A stretch of 16,852 nt of DNA from M3007 sp038246345 (GCA_038246345.1 JBBRWA010000113.1:1-16852); one strand, 5' to 3'; positions 1 to 8,900 are shown, numbered from the stretch's first letter. Made by a program: numbers and translations. Notes: generated from the sequence alone by a model not told the origin.

Positions 1-743
1 TCTGCCGCCTCTTTCGGCAGCGTATCAGCATTGATGCTCAGAAACCAGCGCACACGGGCGTGTTCCAGGTCGAGATATCCGGCAGCGCGATCATGGGTGT
101 GCAGGTGCACGGTGTTTTTTTGAACCTTTCCGAAAACCCATGTGAGCATATCAAAGAAGTGGATGCCGATATTGGTGGCGATACCGCCTGATTTTTCAAC
201 ATTTCCTTTCCAACTGCTGTAGTACCAATTGCCCCGGGACGTGATATAGGTCAGGTCGAGATCGTGGATTTTGTTTTCCTGGGCAACGCGTTCCTTCAAT
301 GCTTGAATAGCAGGGTGTAAGCGCAATTGCAGGATGGTAGACACCCGTTTTCCCGTTTCTCGCTCGCTTTCTTGTAATGCTTCAATGTTCCAGGGATTTA
401 AAACCAGTGGTTTCTCACAAATCACATCGGCGCCAAGCCGAAGACCGAAACGGATATGGGCATCGTGGAGGTAATTAGGCGAACATATACTCACAAAATC
501 AATGGCTTGCTCCCGACGTTTCAGCTTTTCCAAGTGCCGGTCGAAACGTTCAAATTCCGTAAAAAAATCGGCATTGGGGAAATAGCTGTCCAATACCCCA
601 ACAGAATCATTGGGGTCGTATGCCGCAAGCAACTGGCTGCCCGTGTCGCGCATGGCCTTCAGGTGGCGCGGGGCTACGTAGCCAGCAGCACCGATGAGGG
701 CAAAGAAGGGTTGATTGGGAGTTTCTGGTAGAGAGGGCTTCAA
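1..743 (-). CDS. wbpB: WbpB/WlbA-like UDP-sugar 3-oxidoreductase (Gfo/Idh/MocA family), 3' end cut by window edge
   Basis: This is an NAD-dependent oxidoreductase of the Gfo/Idh/MocA family. WbpB/WlbA enzymes oxidise C3 of UDP-N-acetylglucosaminuronic acid so that an aminotransferase can place an amino group there. About 247 residues are visible. The nucleotide-binding loop GAAGYVAPRH lies at residues 18-27, the family EKP motif at 110-112, and a GIHFFDML motif follows in the substrate domain. The stretches FTEFERFDRHLEKL, SICSPNYLHDAHIRFG and EKPLVLNPWNIEAL are typical of the WlbA/WbpB subgroup rather than of generic MocA proteins. No ATG lies upstream of the conserved region. The chosen start is the TTG at 743-741, after an in-frame stop 15 bases upstream, giving MKPSLPETPNQPFFALIG. 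It follows the aspartic protease gene by 25 bases and is probably cotranscribed. The C-terminus lies beyond base 1. Family is secure; exact substrate is inferred from the neighbouring aminotransferase and dehydrogenase. Confidence 0.88.
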   Translation of the reverse strand, partial: MKPSLPETPNQPFFALIGAAGYVAPRHLKAMRDTGSQLLAAYDPNDSVGVLDSYFPNADFFTEFERFDRHLEKLKRREQAIDFVSICSPNYLHDAHIRFGLRLGADVICEKPLVLNPWNIEALQESERETGKRVSTILQLRLHPAIQALKERVAQENKIHDLDLTYITSRGNWYYSSWKGNVEKSGGIATNIGIHFFDMLTWVFGKVQKNTVHLHTHDRAAGYLDLEHARVRWFLSINADTLPKEAA

Positions 744-768
744 CGTCTCGCTTTATTTAAGATGAACC

Positions 769-1146
769 TTATTTTAATATCGCCACTGCTACTTTTGGAT
801 CCACCCACACCGTATCGTGCTCAAAATCGAGCTTGATTCGCCATTTTTGCATGGTTGCTGCGCCAATTATTGCTTCTTCAGACAAACCGGGAATTACAAT
901 TAATTCATCAGAAAGACGCGTATCGTTAAGGTAGAATTCAAGGTGGACTGTATGCTCAACCCTTATTTCATGGTCTCCACTTGCAGTCTGGATGTGCATG
1001 ACATCAGGCAGGGGTTCCAGGTTAGCAAGCCTTGCTGCCACATCAGGACGAATACATGAAAAAGATGCTCCGCTATCGAAAAGCCAAATTAGGTTTGCTT
1101 GGCCCTTAGAGCCTTTGAAAAGCATGGGAAATTTAAGTATCGACAT
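769..1146 (-). CDS. Small retropepsin-like (clan AA) aspartic protease
   Basis: This 125-residue protein has the layout of a single-lobe, retroviral-type aspartic protease. The catalytic triplet is in WLFDSGASFSCI, with D24-S25-G26. The second conserved element, an I-I-G-A-A stretch followed by QKWRIKLDFEHDTV near residues 93-114, matches the hydrophobic-Gly psi-loop of the fold. Between them are the expected beta-strand segments. Single-lobe family members work as homodimers, each giving one Asp. There is no signal peptide or membrane segment, so it is probably cytoplasmic. The start is ATG at 1146. It sits between the aminotransferase (56 bases upstream) and the oxidoreductase (25 bases downstream), all on the same strand, so it is probably in their transcript. 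It has no known role in sugar-nucleotide synthesis, and its substrate cannot be read from the sequence. The fold is well supported; activity is an inference from the intact DSG. Confidence 0.8.
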   Translation of the reverse strand: MSILKFPMLFKGSKGQANLIWLFDSGASFSCIRPDVAARLANLEPLPDVMHIQTASGDHEIRVEHTVHLEFYLNDTRLSDELIVIPGLSEEAIIGAATMQKWRIKLDFEHDTVWVDPKVAVAILK

Positions 1147-1202
1147 GGTTAGGGTAGTTTTCTTTCAAAGATAAACCTTTCCAAGGAGTTTTGCAATCCC
1201 AC

Positions 1203-2342
1203 TTATCCTCTTGCGTCAAAAAACGCCTTCACCGCTCCCGTTACCTTCTCCAATATCTCCTCCGTCATTTCCGAGTGCATGGGCAAAGAAAATACCGACG
1301 CGCACAACGCCTCCGTTACGGGAAATTCGCCGCCTGGCCAGTATTGGGCAAAAGCAGGTTGTTTGTACAGCGAAACCGGGTAATAGATCATCATGGAAAC
1401 GCCATGCTCTTGCAAATACGCTTTCAGTGCATCCCGCAATTCCACCGAATTTGGTGCCGTTATCTGAAGGGTGTATTGGTGAAATACGTGCGTGGAGTTT
1501 GGCTCCCTGGCGGGTATTTTCAATTCAGGGATTTGAGCGAAAACCCGGTCATAATAGGCTGCAGCACGGCCACGGGCGGCATTGTAGGTGTCCAGGTGTT
1601 TCAGTTTGGCATTCAAAACCACAGCCTGCATGGCGTCGAGCCGAGAGTTTACACCGATTTCGTCGTGGTAATATTGTTTTGATTGGCCGTGGTTGGCAAT
1701 CATGCGGGCTTTAGCTGCCAGATCATCGTCATTGGTCATCATCGCACCGCCGTCGCCGTAGCAACCCAGGTTTTTTGAAGGGAAAAAGGAGGTGCAGCCG
1801 TAGTGGCCGATGGCACCGGTTTTTCTGACAGTACCATCAGCAGACTTGTAATCAGACCCGATGGCTTGCGCATTGTCCTCGATGACAAATATACCGTGTT
1901 TTTTGGCCAGGGCCATAATTGGATCCATATCAGCGCTTTGACCAAACAGGTGCACCGGAACAATAGCTTTTGTTTTGGGTGTAATGACAGCTTCTATATG
2001 TTTTGCCGTGATGTTCATGGTATCGGGGTCAACATCGGTCATGACAGGGGTAAGCCCCAGCAAACCAATGACTTCTGCGGTAGCCACATAAGTAAAAGCT
2101 GGCACGATAACCTCATCTCCAGGTTTCAACCCCAAGGCCATCATCGCTATTTGAAGCGCATCGGTGCCGTTTGCACAGGGAATGACGTGTTTCACGCCCA
2201 AGTATGTTTCCAGGTCTTCCCGAAAGCGGTTCACCTTCGGTCCGCCGATAAACATACAAGTGTCCAACACCTCCTGCATTTCCCGATCAATTTCACTTTT
2301 GATCTTTTGGTATTGGGTTTTTAAATCGACCATTTGAATCAT
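1203..2342 (-). CDS. DegT/DnrJ/EryC1/StrS-family PLP aminotransferase, WbpE-like
   Basis: This 379-residue enzyme is a PLP-dependent sugar aminotransferase. WbpE-type members transfer an amino group from glutamate to the 3-keto group of a UDP-N-acetyl uronic acid. The N-terminus has the family opening MVDLKTQYQKIKSEI, followed by the motif PCANGTDALQIA, PAFTYVATAE and the loop VIEDNAQAIGSDY, where D156 should bind the pyridine nitrogen. The Schiff-base lysine is K190 in TSFFPSKNLGCYGDGGA. Further typical motifs are NSRLDAMQAVVLNAKL and the C-terminal MIYYPVSLYKQPAF. Length is normal for the family. ATG at 2342 is used as the start; a second ATG three codons on is also possible. The gene lies only 15 bases from the left edge of a heptad inverted repeat, so its 5' untranslated region probably contains repeat sequence. 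With the flanking WbpB-like and WbpA/TviB-like genes it suggests a pathway to a 2,3-diamino-uronic acid sugar. The aminotransferase call is firm; the WbpE role is inferred from context. Confidence 0.92.
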   Translation of the reverse strand: MIQMVDLKTQYQKIKSEIDREMQEVLDTCMFIGGPKVNRFREDLETYLGVKHVIPCANGTDALQIAMMALGLKPGDEVIVPAFTYVATAEVIGLLGLTPVMTDVDPDTMNITAKHIEAVITPKTKAIVPVHLFGQSADMDPIMALAKKHGIFVIEDNAQAIGSDYKSADGTVRKTGAIGHYGCTSFFPSKNLGCYGDGGAMMTNDDDLAAKARMIANHGQSKQYYHDEIGVNSRLDAMQAVVLNAKLKHLDTYNAARGRAAAYYDRVFAQIPELKIPAREPNSTHVFHQYTLQITAPNSVELRDALKAYLQEHGVSMMIYYPVSLYKQPAFAQYWPGGEFPVTEALCASVFSLPMHSEMTEEILEKVTGAVKAFFDARG

Positions 2343-2734
2343 AAGAATTAATTTAATAAGTTATGAGAGATGAGAGATGAGTTATGAGTTATGAGTTATG
2401 AGTTATGAGTTATGAGTTTGCACAGCGCTTGTGGTTTTGATGAGCTTTTGAGTTTCAGCACCTTAATTTATTTCTTCGCTCAGGTGCTGAAAAATACTTC
2501 TAACGTAAAACACAAATGCTGTGCAAACTCATAACTCATAACTCATCACTCATCACTCATAACTCATAACTCATCACTCATAACTCATAACTCATCTCTC
2601 ATCACTAAAAAAAATGGCTTCGCCTTTCATAAGTTGCAAGCACTTACGTTCCGAGCTTTGTATGTGATTGATAGCCAGGACATTGAAAATGTCATACTTG
2701 TCATTGTTCGTTTGGGCTTTTTGGGGTATTCGCG
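2343..2734. other. 392-base gene-free gap holding the heptad inverted repeat and an AT-rich leader
   Basis: No convincing gene lies between the dehydrogenase and aminotransferase genes. Bases 2358-2606 are the heptad inverted repeat described separately. Bases 2607-2734 begin with an A-run and contain a short palindrome (2679-2684 with 2688-2693). They also hold a plus-strand open frame of about 40 codons that ends at a TAA at 2736-2738. Its last residues, YVIDSQDIENVILVIVRLG, faintly resemble the C-terminal strands of RelE/ParE-type toxins. It has no start codon or complete domain and is not called as a gene. Confidence 0.5.
2358..2606. repeat. Heptad-repeat inverted repeat (MITE-like or slipped-strand element)
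   Basis: The left arm carries two GAGAGAT units (2365-2378) followed by five GAGTTAT units (2379-2413). The right arm carries ten units in the opposite orientation (2531-2600): six ATAACTC, three ATCACTC and one ATCTCTC. Bases 2400-2426 and 2518-2544 are perfect 27-bp inverted copies ending in gagtttgcacagc and its complement. The pairing continues inward imperfectly (cttgtggtttt against aaaacacaaat). It reappears as an 11-bp stem, tttcagcacct (2453-2463) with aggtgctgaaa (2482-2492), around an 18-base loop. The whole block can therefore fold into one long hairpin or cruciform. No target-site duplication or transposase is visible. It lies between two sugar-locus genes. Confidence 0.9.
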
Positions 2735-4024
2735 CTAAAGCCGCCAGTATTCAATCCGTTTATCAACGTCTTTGTAAACCCCTTTTAAGTCCATAAGAAT
2801 GGGTTTTTCATTCGAAATAGACATGAAGAAGTCGCTATCAAATGCGTTGAATTCCTGATGCGCTACGGCTACGATAACCGCATCATAGCCATCAGATATT
2901 TTATCCACTAAAGTTAGTTTGTACTCGTGCGCCACTTCATTGGGGGAGGCATGGGGGTCAACCACGTGTACATTGACCGAAAAATCCTGCAGCTCGCGTA
3001 CAAGGGCTGCAACTTTGGAGTTTCGGATGTCTGCCACGTTTTCTTTGAAAGTGATGCCCAATACCAATACTTTAGCCTGGCTTGGGTTCTTTTCCCGTTG
3101 AATGAGCAATTGAACCAGTCGTTTAGCGATCCAACCCGGCATGCCGTCATTGACGCGGCGACCGCTAAGAATCACCTGGGGTTCGTAGCCTTGCTCCACA
3201 GCTTTGTATAATAGATAGTACGGATCCACGCCGATGCAATGGCCGCCGACCAGGCCTGGGTAAAATTTCAGGAAATTCCATTTGGTGGCAGCGGCCTTAA
3301 TTACCTCATGGGTATCAATGCCCATGCGGTCGAAAATGATGGCCAATTCATTCATCAACGAGATATTCAAGTCGCGTTGGGTGTTTTCGATCACCTTGGC
3401 GGCTTCTGCGACTTTGATGCTGCTGGCTTCATATACACCGGCTTCGATGACTTGCCGGTAGATTTTGGAGATATTTTCGAGCGCTTCCTGGTCGCAAGCC
3501 GATACAATTTTGAGGATTTTGGTCAATGGGCGCATTTTGTCTCCCGGATTGATACGTTCCGGTGAGTATCCTATTTTAAAGTCATTTCCCATTTTTAGTC
3601 CTGAAACCGATTCCAAAATAGGAAGGCAATCCTCTTCTGTACATCCAGGGTAGACGGTGGATTCATACACGACATAATCGTCTGGCTTTAAGGAATTGCC
3701 AATATCCAGCGATGCCTTTTTCAGGGGCCTTAAGTCAGGCACCTTGTGCTCATCAATATCGGTCGGCACGGTCACGATAAAAAAGTGCGCTGATTTAAGC
3801 GCTGCTGGGTCGCTGGTAAAAATAATATCAGCGCCTGTAAATGCTTCGGGTTCGAGTTCCCGACTGGGATCCTCCCCTCGTTGCATCATTTCAACCCGAC
3901 TATGGTCCACATCAAACCCTATTACCCTAAAATGTTTGGCAAAGGCGAGCGCCAGGGGCAATCCAACGTAGCCTAAGCCAATAACGGCCACACTTTTTTC
4001 TTTATGAAGTAATGCTTCGTACAT
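2735..4024 (-). CDS. tviB: UDP-N-acetylhexosamine 6-dehydrogenase (nucleotide sugar dehydrogenase, TviB/WbpA/WbpO type)
   Basis: This 429-residue enzyme oxidises C6 of a UDP-N-acetylhexosamine to the uronic acid in two NAD-dependent steps. It supplies the first intermediate for aminuronic-acid surface polysaccharides. The NAD-binding loop GLGYVG is at residues 16-21. YESTVYPGCTEEDC (about 120-133), GYSPERINPGD (152-162) and VAEAAKVIENTQRDLNI (205-221) are hallmark family motifs. The catalytic cysteine is C263 in LVGGHCIGVDPYY. The C-terminal UDP-binding domain has GITFKENVADIRNSK. These motifs match the TviB/WbpA/WbpO branch rather than Ugd of UDP-glucose. An in-frame ATG extends to 4174, but that extension is polar and unlike the family. 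ATG at 4024 (MYEALLHKEKSVAVIGLGYVG) gives the normal length. GlcNAc against GalNAc specificity cannot be decided from sequence alone. It is the first gene of the leftward sugar locus and diverges from the GT22 gene. Confidence 0.93.
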   Translation of the reverse strand: MYEALLHKEKSVAVIGLGYVGLPLALAFAKHFRVIGFDVDHSRVEMMQRGEDPSRELEPEAFTGADIIFTSDPAALKSAHFFIVTVPTDIDEHKVPDLRPLKKASLDIGNSLKPDDYVVYESTVYPGCTEEDCLPILESVSGLKMGNDFKIGYSPERINPGDKMRPLTKILKIVSACDQEALENISKIYRQVIEAGVYEASSIKVAEAAKVIENTQRDLNISLMNELAIIFDRMGIDTHEVIKAAATKWNFLKFYPGLVGGHCIGVDPYYLLYKAVEQGYEPQVILSGRRVNDGMPGWIAKRLVQLLIQREKNPSQAKVLVLGITFKENVADIRNSKVAALVRELQDFSVNVHVVDPHASPNEVAHEYKLTLVDKISDGYDAVIVAVAHQEFNAFDSDFFMSISNEKPILMDLKGVYKDVDKRIEYWRL

Positions 4025-4075
4025 GCTAAGCACTCGTTTGTTCGTGATTGCGCCACAATAAATGTGGGCCGGGCT

Positions 4076-4083
4076 CAAATTTA
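4076..4083 (-). promoter_or_regulatory. Possible Bacteroidota -7 promoter element for the tviB-like gene
   Basis: On the minus strand this is TAAATTTG, an exact fit to the Bacteroidota -7 consensus TAnnTTTG. It would start transcription about 45 bases upstream of the ATG at 4024. No TTG is found at the usual distance upstream, so support is only partial. The surrounding divergent gap, 4025-4254, shows no other feature I can name. Confidence 0.35.
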
Positions 4084-4254
4084 GTCCAGTCGATATGGAT
4101 ACTGATTCAGCATTGGAATAGAGGAGACATTGAATTTTCGCCCCACCAAAGTTTAGAAGAAATGAGGGCAGCAATCATGTTGGAAAATTGGGCAGCAAAA
4201 TTACTCAAAGTTGATAGGCGTAGTGGTAATTCACGCTATTTCTTTTGAAATATT

Positions 4255-5805
4255 ATGGAGATTGTACAAAATAAGAGAAAACCATCATTGCCCAAAGGGG
4301 AGCATCTATCTTCGCGCCACGAACCAGTGTCTAAACCAATGCCTTTTCTAACCCGCAACCGCGATATTTTTTTGCTGGGAATCTTGCTGATACTTGTAAC
4401 AGCTTGGTTAAGTATGGGTTATCATCATCCAGATGAGCATTACCAGATTTGGGAATTTGCCAAATACAAGTTGGGTGAATCGCCGCTCGGTGATCTTCCC
4501 TGGGAATTTGAGGCCCAGATGCGGCCTGGATTACAGCCGTTTTTGGCCTACTGTGCCATCATTGGAAGCCGGTTTGTCGGCATTGAAGATCCATTTTTGC
4601 TCATGAGTTTGGTGCGGTTGTTGACGGGTTTGCTGGCTTTTGGGGTGTATTGGAAATGGTGGGAAGCGTTGGCACCAACCTTGCGCGATGGCGGGCGGTT
4701 GTTGCGTCTTAGTCTGGTGTTTTTTTGGCTGTTGCCATACCTGAATGTACGTTTCTCTTCCGAAAACTTGTCAGGAATTGCGTTTCTGGGCGGCTTGTTG
4801 CTGCTCTATCCCAACCCTCAGGCGGTATCGGCCAAAAAGCTTTTTTGTGCAGGACTGCTACTCTGCCTGTCATTTTTCTTTCGCTATCAAATTGCCTTTG
4901 CAGGGCTCGGCCTGGTCGCTTGGTTGCTGTTTGTTCCCAAGGTATCCATCCGCAGTTGGCTGTATTTATCAGGCGGCGTTTTAGTAGCGATGGTGGTAGG
5001 ATTTGCTGCCGACTTTTGGTTGTACGGCGAATGGTCATGGGTGCCATATGAATATTTTTCTCAAAATGTGTTGGAAGGCAAGGCCGCAGGGTTTGGGGTG
5101 TCACCGTGGTGGTGGTATTTTAGAGAATTTCCCTTGTTGCTGGTACCGCCGCTGAGTTTGTTTCTGCTATGGTTTATGGGCATAGGCATCCGGCGTTATC
5201 CCAAACATGTATTTGTCTGGTGCCTGATCCCGTTTGTGTTGGGTCATTCCATGGCTGCCCATAAGGAAACCCGGTTTTTGTTTCCGATGATATTTCCCAT
5301 GTTTTGCCTGGCAGCGCTGGGTTGGGATTATTATTCATCCAAATATTCATTGCCCAGGTGGTTGCGCGGTGTATTCAAATTCGCGGTTGTCCTCAATTTT
5401 TTGCTCCTCTCATTCCGGTGTTTGTATCCGGCAAACGACCGCTTTACCTACGAAAAATTCATGCGGGAATACGCCGTGCAGTATCCCGAGGCGGTTATCT
5501 ATTGGCAAAGCAAAGAGGGGCAAAAAAAGGAAACACTGACGCTGCACTTTTTTCAATCGCCCTGGATGAAGAATGTGGTAACCGATCGCTTTGAACAATT
5601 GAACGATAAAGCTTTGTTTCAACCTAAAACGGGGGATTTGATTTGTTTCAGGACGGTAGATGTCCATTTTGTGCCAGAAGGATTTTCTATGGAACTGGTG
5701 TACAAATGGTTTCCAGACTGGTTGTTGCGCTACAATCCCAATCAATGGCAACAGAGAACCCAAATTTGGAAGGTTTATGAAGTCGTAAAAACAGACGGAA
5801 ATTAG
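4255..5805 (+). CDS. GT22-family (Alg9/PIG-B-like) integral-membrane mannosyltransferase
   Basis: This 516-residue polytopic membrane protein belongs to the GT-C glycosyltransferases. These use polyprenyl-phosphate-linked sugars, usually mannose, on the outer face of the inner membrane. After a polar N-terminus comes a first membrane segment (about residues 37-54). The first periplasmic loop carries GYHHPDEHYQIWEFA, with the acidic pair D60-E61 in the position of the GT-C catalytic motif. A second GT22 hallmark, AAHKETRF around H336-K337-E338, precedes further membrane helices. Many Leu/Phe/Trp-rich helices lie between. The last 100 residues are soluble and end in an aromatic-rich segment. 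ATG at 4255 is the upstream start; M29 (4339) is an alternative that still keeps the whole first helix. It lies 121 bases before the T9SS cargo gene on the same strand. The GT22 call is strong; mannose as donor and the acceptor are inferred from the family. Confidence 0.85.
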   Translation: MEIVQNKRKPSLPKGEHLSSRHEPVSKPMPFLTRNRDIFLLGILLILVTAWLSMGYHHPDEHYQIWEFAKYKLGESPLGDLPWEFEAQMRPGLQPFLAYCAIIGSRFVGIEDPFLLMSLVRLLTGLLAFGVYWKWWEALAPTLRDGGRLLRLSLVFFWLLPYLNVRFSSENLSGIAFLGGLLLLYPNPQAVSAKKLFCAGLLLCLSFFFRYQIAFAGLGLVAWLLFVPKVSIRSWLYLSGGVLVAMVVGFAADFWLYGEWSWVPYEYFSQNVLEGKAAGFGVSPWWWYFREFPLLLVPPLSLFLLWFMGIGIRRYPKHVFVWCLIPFVLGHSMAAHKETRFLFPMIFPMFCLAALGWDYYSSKYSLPRWLRGVFKFAVVLNFLLLSFRCLYPANDRFTYEKFMREYAVQYPEAVIYWQSKEGQKKETLTLHFFQSPWMKNVVTDRFEQLNDKALFQPKTGDLICFRTVDVHFVPEGFSMELVYKWFPDWLLRYNPNQWQQRTQIWKVYEVVKTDGN

Positions 5806-5926
5806 CACATCTCCAAAGTTGCACAATTTTATGGCAGCGTTTTCACAGATAAATTGCATCTTCGCTTTTAAACAAGCTTTAAGATTAAATACCAGATTTT
5901 CATTTCTCACCAATCTATTTACCACC

Positions 5927-8900
5927 ATGCGGTTATCGATTACATGTTTAACACTGCTCTTATTGTTTGCTTTTGGCAACGCAGGAGCACAGTCATCACA
6001 AGATGCCACCGTGCCCCTTTCGGCTACGGTAAGTCTTTCACCCAACAGTGTCACTTTAAACTGGCCCAACCCTAGCGGCGATGCGGACCTGTTGGTCTTG
6101 CGCCGGACAAAAGGCCTGATGGGCAATCAATGGGTACAAGTCCTGTTTGACACCAGCAGCACCTTGACCACTTACACGGACAATATCGGCATTGTCCTTG
6201 GCCAAACGTACGAATATGTCATCCAGCGCAACACAACGCTGAGTGCTTTTGGTTATGCACATGTTGCAGTGCGCGCTCCGGTAGTTGATAACAGGGGCAA
6301 AATCCTGATTATCATGGATTCCATCACGGCAGATGCCATCGGTGTGGAACTGGTGCGCATGAAAAATGACATGCGCGGCGATGGCTGGGTGACCACACCA
6401 GTAAAAATAGGGCCAAGTGCCACGGTTCAGTCCGTGAAAGCCATGATTACGGCAGCCTACAACGCCGACCCCCAAAACTTGAAATCCGTATTGCTTATTG
6501 GCGACGTACCCATCCCCTATTCTGGCAACGCCAACTGGGATGGACATCCGGAACACGCCGGAGCTTGGCCAGCAGATTCATATTATGGAGATATTAATGG
6601 CAATTGGACGGATTCGGGTGTAAATAACACCACACCAGCCCGCGATGCGAACGACAATGTACCTGGTGACGGGAAATTTGACCAGAGCATCATTCCAAGT
6701 GCTGTGGAACTACAAGTAGGGCGTATCGATTTCAGGCGGCTGAACGCCCCTGCTTTTGGCGAGCCAGATGCCATAGGTTTGGTACGTCGATATTTGGATA
6801 AAAACCATGCTTGGCGTACGGGCGTTTACACGGTACAAAACAAGGCTTTGGTTGACGATAATTTTGGTTATTTCGGCGGAGAATCCTTCGCATCCGATGG
6901 TTTCAGAAATGCTTACCCGTTAGTGGGCGCGTCGAACATCGTCACTAATATTGACTTTATAGACGGCAGCGCCACAGATCGCTGGCTTTTGGGCTATGGT
7001 TGTGGTGGTGGAAACTATCAAGGTGCAAGTGGCATTGGCAGTAGCACTGATTTCGCTACGAAAGAAGTAAACATTGTTTTTTCAAATCTATTTGGAAGTT
7101 ATTTCGGCGATTGGGATTTTGAAACCAATCCCTTTATGCCTTCTGCACTGGCATCCCGTGGCGGCATCCTGACTTGCTCCTGGGCGGGGCGCCCGCACTG
7201 GTTCAACCAAGCGCTTGCTTCAGGTGAAACCATCGGCTTTTGCCATAAAGAGACACAGAATGCCCAATTCAACAACGGCTTTTTCCAATCGCAGGTTGGC
7301 GAGAGCGGTGCGCATACGGCTTTGTTGGGCGATCCAACGTTGCGGGCACATATCGTAGCACCTCCAACAGATGTTCTGGTAGAGAATACTTGCTCGGGTG
7401 TTCAAATTACCTGGGCTGCACCTGCCGAGGCAGTGGATGGTTACCATGTTTACAGAAGCCTTTCCAATGATGGACCTTACGCCCGAATAAGCACTAATAT
7501 GATCACGGGGACAACGTTCCTTGATGATAATACCGTGGCAGATACTTTGTTTTATCAGGTTCGCGCCATTAAAACCCAGGTGTCGCCAGGTGGCGGTATT
7601 TACCTCAATAACAGCGTAGGGCCCATCGCTTATTTGGTGCACACGCCAGCGACTCCGCCGACCATTACTGTTCAAGGTGGCACCCTTACCTGTGCTAACT
7701 TTTCTATTGGGCTAGCCGTGAACAGCAATACCCAAATTGTTGACTGGGCATGGTCAGGGCCGTTTGGTGCCAATTCGACCAATGACATATTTACAATTTC
7801 TGATGCAGGTGCCTACAATGTTGTCGTAACAGATGTGAACGGTTGTACCGCAACAGGTTCAACCTTTGTAGATCAAAATACCATCCCTCCAGTGCTGAAC
7901 ATTGTTTCTACCGGGATATTGACTTGTTTGAATTTGTCGTCTACCCTGTCTGTAACGTCTTCTTCAGCCCTGGATATGGGCTCTTTCCAATGGTCGTCAG
8001 GAGAAACAACGCCTACCATTACGGTTGGTACGCCAGTCACTTATGAGGTGTTTGTGAATAGTCTTGATAATGGCTGCCCAGGCGAAGCAACCTTCTCTTT
8101 GACCGCCAATACGGCCCTTCCAGAAGTTGATTTCCCGAGCCCGCTTACTTACTATTGCCTCAATGCTTGCGCTTCGGTAGAACTGCCAGCTTCTGCTGAT
8201 TATGATTATTCTATGAATGGAATGTCACTGATACAAGGTGTGGCTGTGCTGTTTTGTGATCCCGGCGTGTATACCATTCAAACGGTGTCAAATGTCAATG
8301 GCTGTTCTGTCGAAAATGACATTGAAGTACTGGCAGATATCAGCGAGCCTGGCGCTTCAATTAGCAGCTCTGGAACCCTAAGTTGTCAAAACACATCTGT
8401 TCAGCTAATGGGCAGCTCGATGGCAGCATTTGTGACGTATCAATGGAGTGGCGCAGGCATTGACGCTACAAATGTCAACCAACAGAGCCCAACGGTTTCA
8501 TTGCCAGGAGTTTACTCACTTATAGTTACCGATATCAGTGCAGGTTGTACTTCTTCGGCACAATTTGAAGTTGAATCGGATGGCAGTGTGCCTGTAATTA
8601 CAGCTGCGGGCGGCGAAGTTTCTTGTAATGATCCTTTAGTCACTTTGGTTGCTACCAGCAGCATCCCCAATTCAATGTTTCTCTGGACGGGACCTGGCGG
8701 ATTTTCTTCAACCGACCAAAATCCTTCGACAAGCTTCCCTGGAACCTATACGCTGCGCGTAACGGCTCCATCAGGTTGTACCAACTCTCTGACAACAGTT
8801 GTGCTTAATAACACACAATTCCCGATGGTTGATGTTCCAACAAATATCCCAGTGCTAAACTGCACAAATCCTTGTGTTACCGTCCAGTTGATCCCAATCA

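Noticed and set aside
456..731. Plus-strand open frame of 91 codons
   Set aside because: It lies opposite the WbpB-like gene, whose minus-strand frame carries all the family motifs.
2365..2600. Possible CRISPR array
   Set aside because: The units are 7 bases, directly abutting and without spacers, and the two arms are inverted. This is a heptamer repeat, not a CRISPR.
4025..4174. N-terminal extension of the UDP-sugar dehydrogenase (50 codons)
   Set aside because: The family starts just before the GLGYVG loop. The extension has no domain and overlaps the only promoter-like site.
5819..5926. N-terminal extension of the T9SS cargo protein (36 codons)
   Set aside because: The extension would bury the signal peptide. 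The ATG at 5927 gives a classical signal peptide directly at the N-terminus.
5410..6126. Minus-strand open frame of 238 codons
   Set aside because: It lies opposite the GT22 and T9SS cargo genes, spans their junction and shows no recognisable domain. It is a shadow frame.
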